From Mytilus galloprovincialis (lineage: Eukaryota; Mollusca; Bivalvia; Mytilida; Mytilidae): DNA of 64,000 nt. Where the stretch lies: contig NC_134841.1 in NCBI RefSeq assembly GCF_965363235.1, forward strand, positions 38,407,440-38,471,439. Reading direction: 5' to 3'. Below the pieces are notes generated by a model. That model had not been told where the DNA came from, made no database searches, and saw only the letters and a list, made by a program, of their open reading frames with translations. The first letter of the stretch is position 1. Each line of letters opens with the position of its first letter. Positions 59,169-64,000 of the stretch are shown piece by piece. The translations under genes were made by a program, and so were the position numbers.

Positions 59169-60526
59169 GAAGTTTTGTGAACAACAAATTTTACCTACAC
59201 AGATAAAAATACTTACCAAAACTACAGCAAACCACAAGATAGTTGATTGTATTTGTATATCATAAAATATAGTATATTATAGTATATCAACAAATAATAT
59301 AAAGATGTTAAGAATTCATTTCATAAGCAGGTTAAGGGTGACAAGTGAAAAACATCTAGTTGAAAAAGTTCTGGTCTGATCGAAAAACATAATATTTTAT
59401 GTAGCAACCCGATAGCTTATCATAACGGCAATAAATAGTTATAAATTCTATAGCAGCACCAGTCCATGTTTGCATTGGTCTAAATTGAGACAATCCTTAC
59501 TTAAGAATGATGAATCTCACACTCCATCTGATCATGTTCTTCATCTCATTGGCAAAGACCCACTCTAGAACTACCTGTGTCAATACCACTACAAGTTTAT
59601 TAAAAATATGTTGGATCCTTATAGGTTCATTATATATTCTAAGTTAACTTTTTAACATGCGACAAATATGCCACCACAAAAATGCATTTCTGTGGCTAGA
59701 CCTAAGTCAACCCCATCTGGAGGATGTCAGTCTGCTACAAAAACATACTTACTATTGAGGATTCTACTATTCAAACATCAAACATTAAAAATCTCCTACA
59801 ATTCTGTACGGCAAATAGCTACATGGAAGTATAGCTACATAGTAATACGAATACAATTTAAAGCATAATAAATAAAGAAAAATAATAATTCTTCTGTAAA
59901 ACCCTGTATTAAGTGTCAGTATTGGATCTCCAACCCATTTAAAAATCCTCCAAAATCAATGAAAGGACAGCTTCAAATACACTGAATTCATACCAACACA
60001 AGATAAGAAAATATTGCTAAACTTCAGCATGACTCTGGTATGGAGTGTTTAATACCTTCTTAAAAACTCAAACCTCAATTTTGACACACATTAAATTACT
60101 AAAAAAAAATATCCAATCCTAGTAAATTAGTAATGTCACAATTTTTGTTGAGAGAGATACAAAATGTACAAGTAAGCAATACCTTAACAATGCATAAAGA
60201 GATAGGAAATGAATTCAATAAATCAACTAGAGAACCGAACTCATGAAAAAAAGAAAGACTGTCCTCTCTGATACATGGTATGTACGGGTGGTGTGGAACT
60301 TACAAATAAACGGTTACTAAAGGTCTGAAATAACTGTAAAAATTCCCTTGGGGTAATAGCAGGATAAACATCTGCAGTTGGGGCCGAGCATCTGAAGCAA
60401 TCCCTCTAAAAACCAGAAATGGCTTCATCCATAATGATTTTTTATTTTTTTTAATTTTACCAAGTCACTGATTTGTGATAATGAATGTCATACTAAACTC
60501 AAATCTAAAATAAAAGTTCATCCCAA
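59169..60526. other. Gene-free stretch
   Basis: AT-rich; the plus frame at 59668-59868 is unsupported. No repeat recognised. Confidence 0.35.
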
Positions 60527-61120
60527 GCTAACATAGGCCAGAGGCCCCAGACTTGGAACAGATACTTAAATGGCGAGGGGTTAAACAAGTTTTTCAAAAT
60601 CTCAACTAAATGAAGAAGAAGTAACGCACAACAAAACGCACAGTAAAAATCATAAAGAGTCCAATATCAGAATAAGTAACAAATTAAACAAAACAAAAAT
60701 TGAAAATGACAATATTGCAAAAATCAACAAGGGACTACGAACAGTTACCAACATGCCAGCTCCAGACCTCAATTAAACTGTTCGAAAAGCTATGTCTTGA
60801 ATATACGAAAATCTAGCACCAACCCGTCATGGGGGTTTAATATCATATCACCATAAAATATATTAGAAAAACATAACTCTTATCATACCTGCAACTGGTT
60901 TAAAAATAAAGGAGTTTTAGTCTGATGCATACATGTAGATGTGCAAGTGAATCAATATTGAAGCCAAAATAAGCCATATATATGCAGGCAACAGTATTTC
61001 TACTTTATATAAGTTTGCTTTTATGTTTTGTTAGTTTTTGAGGTAAAAGCTGACATTTGTCCGTTATAAAGTGTATTACCATAAAAGATTGGATGGTCAA
61101 TACCTGAATGTGTAAGATGA
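60527..61120 (-). mobile_element. Penelope-like family A, old fragment
   Basis: Follows the order of 13345-13950: 'aggccagagg.ccc.gacttgg', 'acatgccagctccagac.tcaatta', 'aacccgtcatgggggttta' (cf. 'cccgttaggggtttagt'), 'ttgttagtttttgaggt.aa'. Clearly more diverged than the copies at 13.1 and 15.9 kb, so an older insertion. Confidence 0.7.
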
Positions 61121-62655
61121 CTATGTAGGAGTGAAATTATTATAATGTAAACGCCCATAAATACAAAGCAAGAATAACTGGATCAACTCAGGCAAACGCA
61201 AATTAAAAGAATGACTATGAGAACCCTATACTAGAGTCTAAATCCATGTAAGCAGAAACAAACATTTAGTATAACAGCAGCAACCACTCTCTCTCTTTCA
61301 TCTTGGGTTTGAACCAGGTTGCCCAAATGAAACCTTATTTCCATTAAAGGACAAGGTGATTTGAACTTGGATATCACAAGAAGGCCTATATTAATCAAAG
61401 TAAACCTGGTTAAAGTTACCTGTTAGGACATCCAAAAGTTATAAAGGATGACCTGTGTTTTACAAAAAACAAAACACAAACAAGTGCTTAACAACATCTA
61501 GATACCCTCATAATTAAAAGCATAACATTTCAAATAGTACCAGCATTCATGCTAACTGTTACTGAAATTCAACCGGTACTATAATTTCATAATAAATAAC
61601 AACCATAATTTGGAATCAACTGTTGCCAAGCAACCAGTAGGGCCAATGATTATGCAAATGAAAAGTTCCTCGTAATGCACCAGCCTAAAATAACAAACGG
61701 CACCTAAACATACAGTGTACGATACTCATAAATTGGGCAACTTCTAGAATTTCCAGGATAAAGATTACAATACATTCTAGACTAGTATATATATAAATTA
61801 AAGCTGTTTTCGACACCTAAATACTAAAGATTTTTAACGGTGGAGCAGACTGCAAGACAAGCTGTAAATAATTACTTAGTTTGTACTAGATTTGCTAATA
61901 TTACATGTACATATCCGTTTAACTGCTACTGACAAATTTAAATTACACAAAACTTGAAATAGTCTCATTTAAAAGTTGATTACAAGATAAAACCATTGGA
62001 CCCCTTTTTTCCCTTAATATATATATACATGTATAAAAAAAAAAAAAATCAATAATAATGAAAATGTCCCACACCCTGAGACTGGTTGGTAGGGTTTGTG
62101 GCAAACAGCAGTAAGAAGTCTGTCCTAAATTAGTGATCAATAAATATACACTTCTATAAACTGTTGTCCTTTAAATTGTGGTACTTTATTGCAAAATCTG
62201 TATTCATGCAGTACATGAATATCTGATTTTTTTTTTTTTTTATCAGTTTATTAAACAAGATAAATATTATAATGTTATATAAATCGATAGCGTCCTCCAT
62301 TCAAAATGTGATAAATACCAAACAACATTTAAAAGTTTCAATGTAATATATTATATAACAATTATATAGAATGTAACCTCATATTTACGAAAGTTTTTTA
62401 TTTCAAACACATGATGCGGCATCCCATCATTGTAAGGCCATATAAATTTGTAAAAGTAACACATTCAGCAATTTTAGGTTTAGAAACTGAGGTATAAACG
62501 TTACACAAATCTTTTCAATCTAGAAGATTAGAAAAAGTTGTCTTAATCTATATAAATATGTTTGTTATATGTTGTAATCACATGTACATTTTGTACATGA
62601 GGGGGTTTAACTTAAAAGTAATATACTGCTTTTAACTAGTAAATCTGACGATTAC
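61121..62655. other. Gene-free stretch
   Basis: No domain-bearing frame or clear repeat recognised; the minus frame at 61943-62140 is unsupported. Confidence 0.35.
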
Positions 62656-62929
62656 CTGAAAAATTCTCAACTGGATCATATCAATGCAAAGCTCTAGGGG
62701 TTGGCATAAATAACATCTGATGATGATTCAATGTACAAATGTAGGTGACCAAAGGAGTTGAGTTAGTGGCGTGATGAGTCGTGAATCCAGTCCAGTCTGG
62801 TAACCCATCTGTAAAAACTGGTGTGTCCTTGTTGTCCAAGTCTCTGGTCCAACTGTTACAACCCTTGGCCGTGTTCTGTGGTCGAGCAAGGTCTCTAACT
62901 GATCTACCCAACATTGTGCTACAACTCAA
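62656..62929 (-). repeat. 274-bp duplicated unit, copy 1
   Basis: Spans 'ctgaaaaattctcaactgga' to 'gtgctacaactcaa'. Copy 2 starts 322 bp further on; one difference was noted (62756-62758 region, gttgag against gatgag). The minus frame is open across both copies and gives a shared 80-residue stretch (MLGRSVRDLARPQNTAKGCN onward) with no family I know. It may be an exon or a non-coding transcript. Confidence 0.85.
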
Positions 62930-62977
62930 TTTTTGTTGTAAACTCCTTGAACTACAGTACTGAGATTGGTGAACTAT

Positions 62978-63251
62978 CTGAAAAATTCTCAACTGGATCA
63001 TATCAATGCAAAGCTCTAGGGGTTGGCATAAATAACATCTGATGATGATTCAATGTACAAATGTAGGTGACCAAAGGAGATGAGTTAGTGGCGTGATGAG
63101 TCGTGAATCCAGTCCAGTCTGGTAACCCATCTGTAAAAACTGGTGTGTCCTTGTTGTCCAAGTCTCTGGTCCAACTGTTACAACCCTTGGCCGTGTTCTG
63201 TGGTCGAGCAAGGTCTCTAACTGATCTACCCAACATTGTGCTACAACTCAA
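62978..63251 (-). repeat. 274-bp duplicated unit, copy 2
   Basis: See copy 1. The 48 bp between copies is unique. Base composition is less AT-rich than the flanks, which is why it stands out, and both copies keep the same open minus-strand frame. Confidence 0.85.
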
Positions 63252-64000
63252 GAAAAAGTAAATATTAGTTCCACCATGCTACATAGCATTGACCTAACAA
63301 AACCAAATGACTGTACCAAGAAACAATAACAATTAAAAATTACGTATACTCATACATGTACCGGTAGTTGTGTCGATAATAGTTACAATAATTTAAAAAA
63401 AATAATTCAAAATTAGTATATATACAGATTTATATATTTATTAAACTTAAATCCATAGTCAGTTGATAGTAACATAGTGTAATATTAGTATATAATTGAG
63501 TTATAACAACAATAATTCAAGCTGTGGCCTGTTTACATATGGCTAAATTCTTGATTTAACTGAACTATTCATACCATATCGACCTAGTCTAGGCTAGAGA
63601 GTAGTAGCAACTAAATCAAAGCCTTAAAGGCTGTAAAAGCAATTGCTGTCATGTTAATGTTTGGGGACTTGTATATAATAATTAAACCTGACATGAGTGT
63701 TGTCTAGTTAGAAGTAAGAAGGTTTTAACTTTATATAAATAAAAGACTTTAGCAGAAAGTCATTTTTAATATGTTTTATATTTCACAAGGAGAAAACACG
63801 TTTACCAGGCTAAAGTTGGGGTCAAATATACATGTGCTGAAACATATAACTCAAAAAGAAATCATCATGGATTATCCCCTGGTAGTGTTTGTAACTGGGC
63901 AATAATTTCCTTTATTGATTTAATTTTAACAATTTTCATTATTAATTTATATTTAACCATTAACACAAATGATTAAGTTAAAACATTTCAACTTTCCAGA
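63252..64000. other. Gene-free right edge
   Basis: AT-rich, nothing recognised. Confidence 0.4.

Noticed and set aside
1-64000. tRNA or rRNA genes
   Set aside because: Scanned by eye for A/B-box and T-loop patterns (ggttcgaa.cc); the hits, such as near 48775 and 61310, lacked a cloverleaf.

Overview
The window is AT-rich animal DNA with spliced genes, long introns and dense interspersed repeats. Several repeat families (the Penelope-like reverse transcriptase pieces with their conserved tails, the 'acgccagacgcgcgtttcg' repeat, the CGGGAT-rich repeat) are ones I associate with marine mussels (Mytilus). I therefore infer a bivalve mollusc. This rests on recall and was not searched. No bacterial, phage or CRISPR signal was seen.

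Five host genes can be supported, four of them with introns whose splice sites and reading phases agree. (1) 2882-6825 (+): a small secreted glycine-rich protein in four coding exons, with a TATA box and a candidate 5' untranslated exon near 1.6 kb. (2) 12139-10159 (-): a secreted or membrane-anchored protein with one thrombospondin type 1 repeat and one LDL-receptor class A domain, four exons. (3) 30526-32762 (+): an unfamiliar two-exon gene whose second exon carries a PD-(D/E)XK-like nuclease signature. (4) 50375-39798 (-): a full six-exon nicotinic-receptor-type Cys-loop channel subunit of 541 residues with a vicinal cysteine pair but no loop C tyrosines. (5) 53534 onward (+): a two-B-box, coiled-coil TRIM-like exon without a RING, probably spliced to something not recognised here.

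The rest is repeats. Penelope-like retroelement pieces lie at 5.8-6.4, 13.1-14.7, 15.9-16.4, 36.9-39.5, 47.0-47.3 and 60.5-61.1 kb, all broken or cut short. Non-autonomous inverted-repeat elements lie at 0.43-0.88, 3.05-3.62, 23.0-24.2, 24.6, 33.1, 34.0-34.6, 41.9-42.8 and 48.8-49.9 kb. Two very small palindromic insertions (76 and 50 bp) are flanked by matching short direct repeats.

The most striking structure is a 3.56-kb foldback element at 25566-29126. It is flanked by a perfect 13-bp direct repeat and built from mirror-image arrays of a roughly 180-190 bp unit carrying the motif gttgaccggacg. It contains a nested 673-bp inverted-repeat element with a 7-bp target duplication and a second inverted repeat in its right arm. 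I see no protein in it.

Other notable structures are two near-identical 363-bp direct repeats at 57.7 and 58.5 kb, a 274-bp exact-looking duplication at 62.7 and 63.0 kb, a 21-bp minisatellite interrupted by an element, and a tandem duplication of the splice acceptor of channel exon 5. The genes do not form an obvious pathway; they look like ordinary neighbours in a repeat-rich genome.
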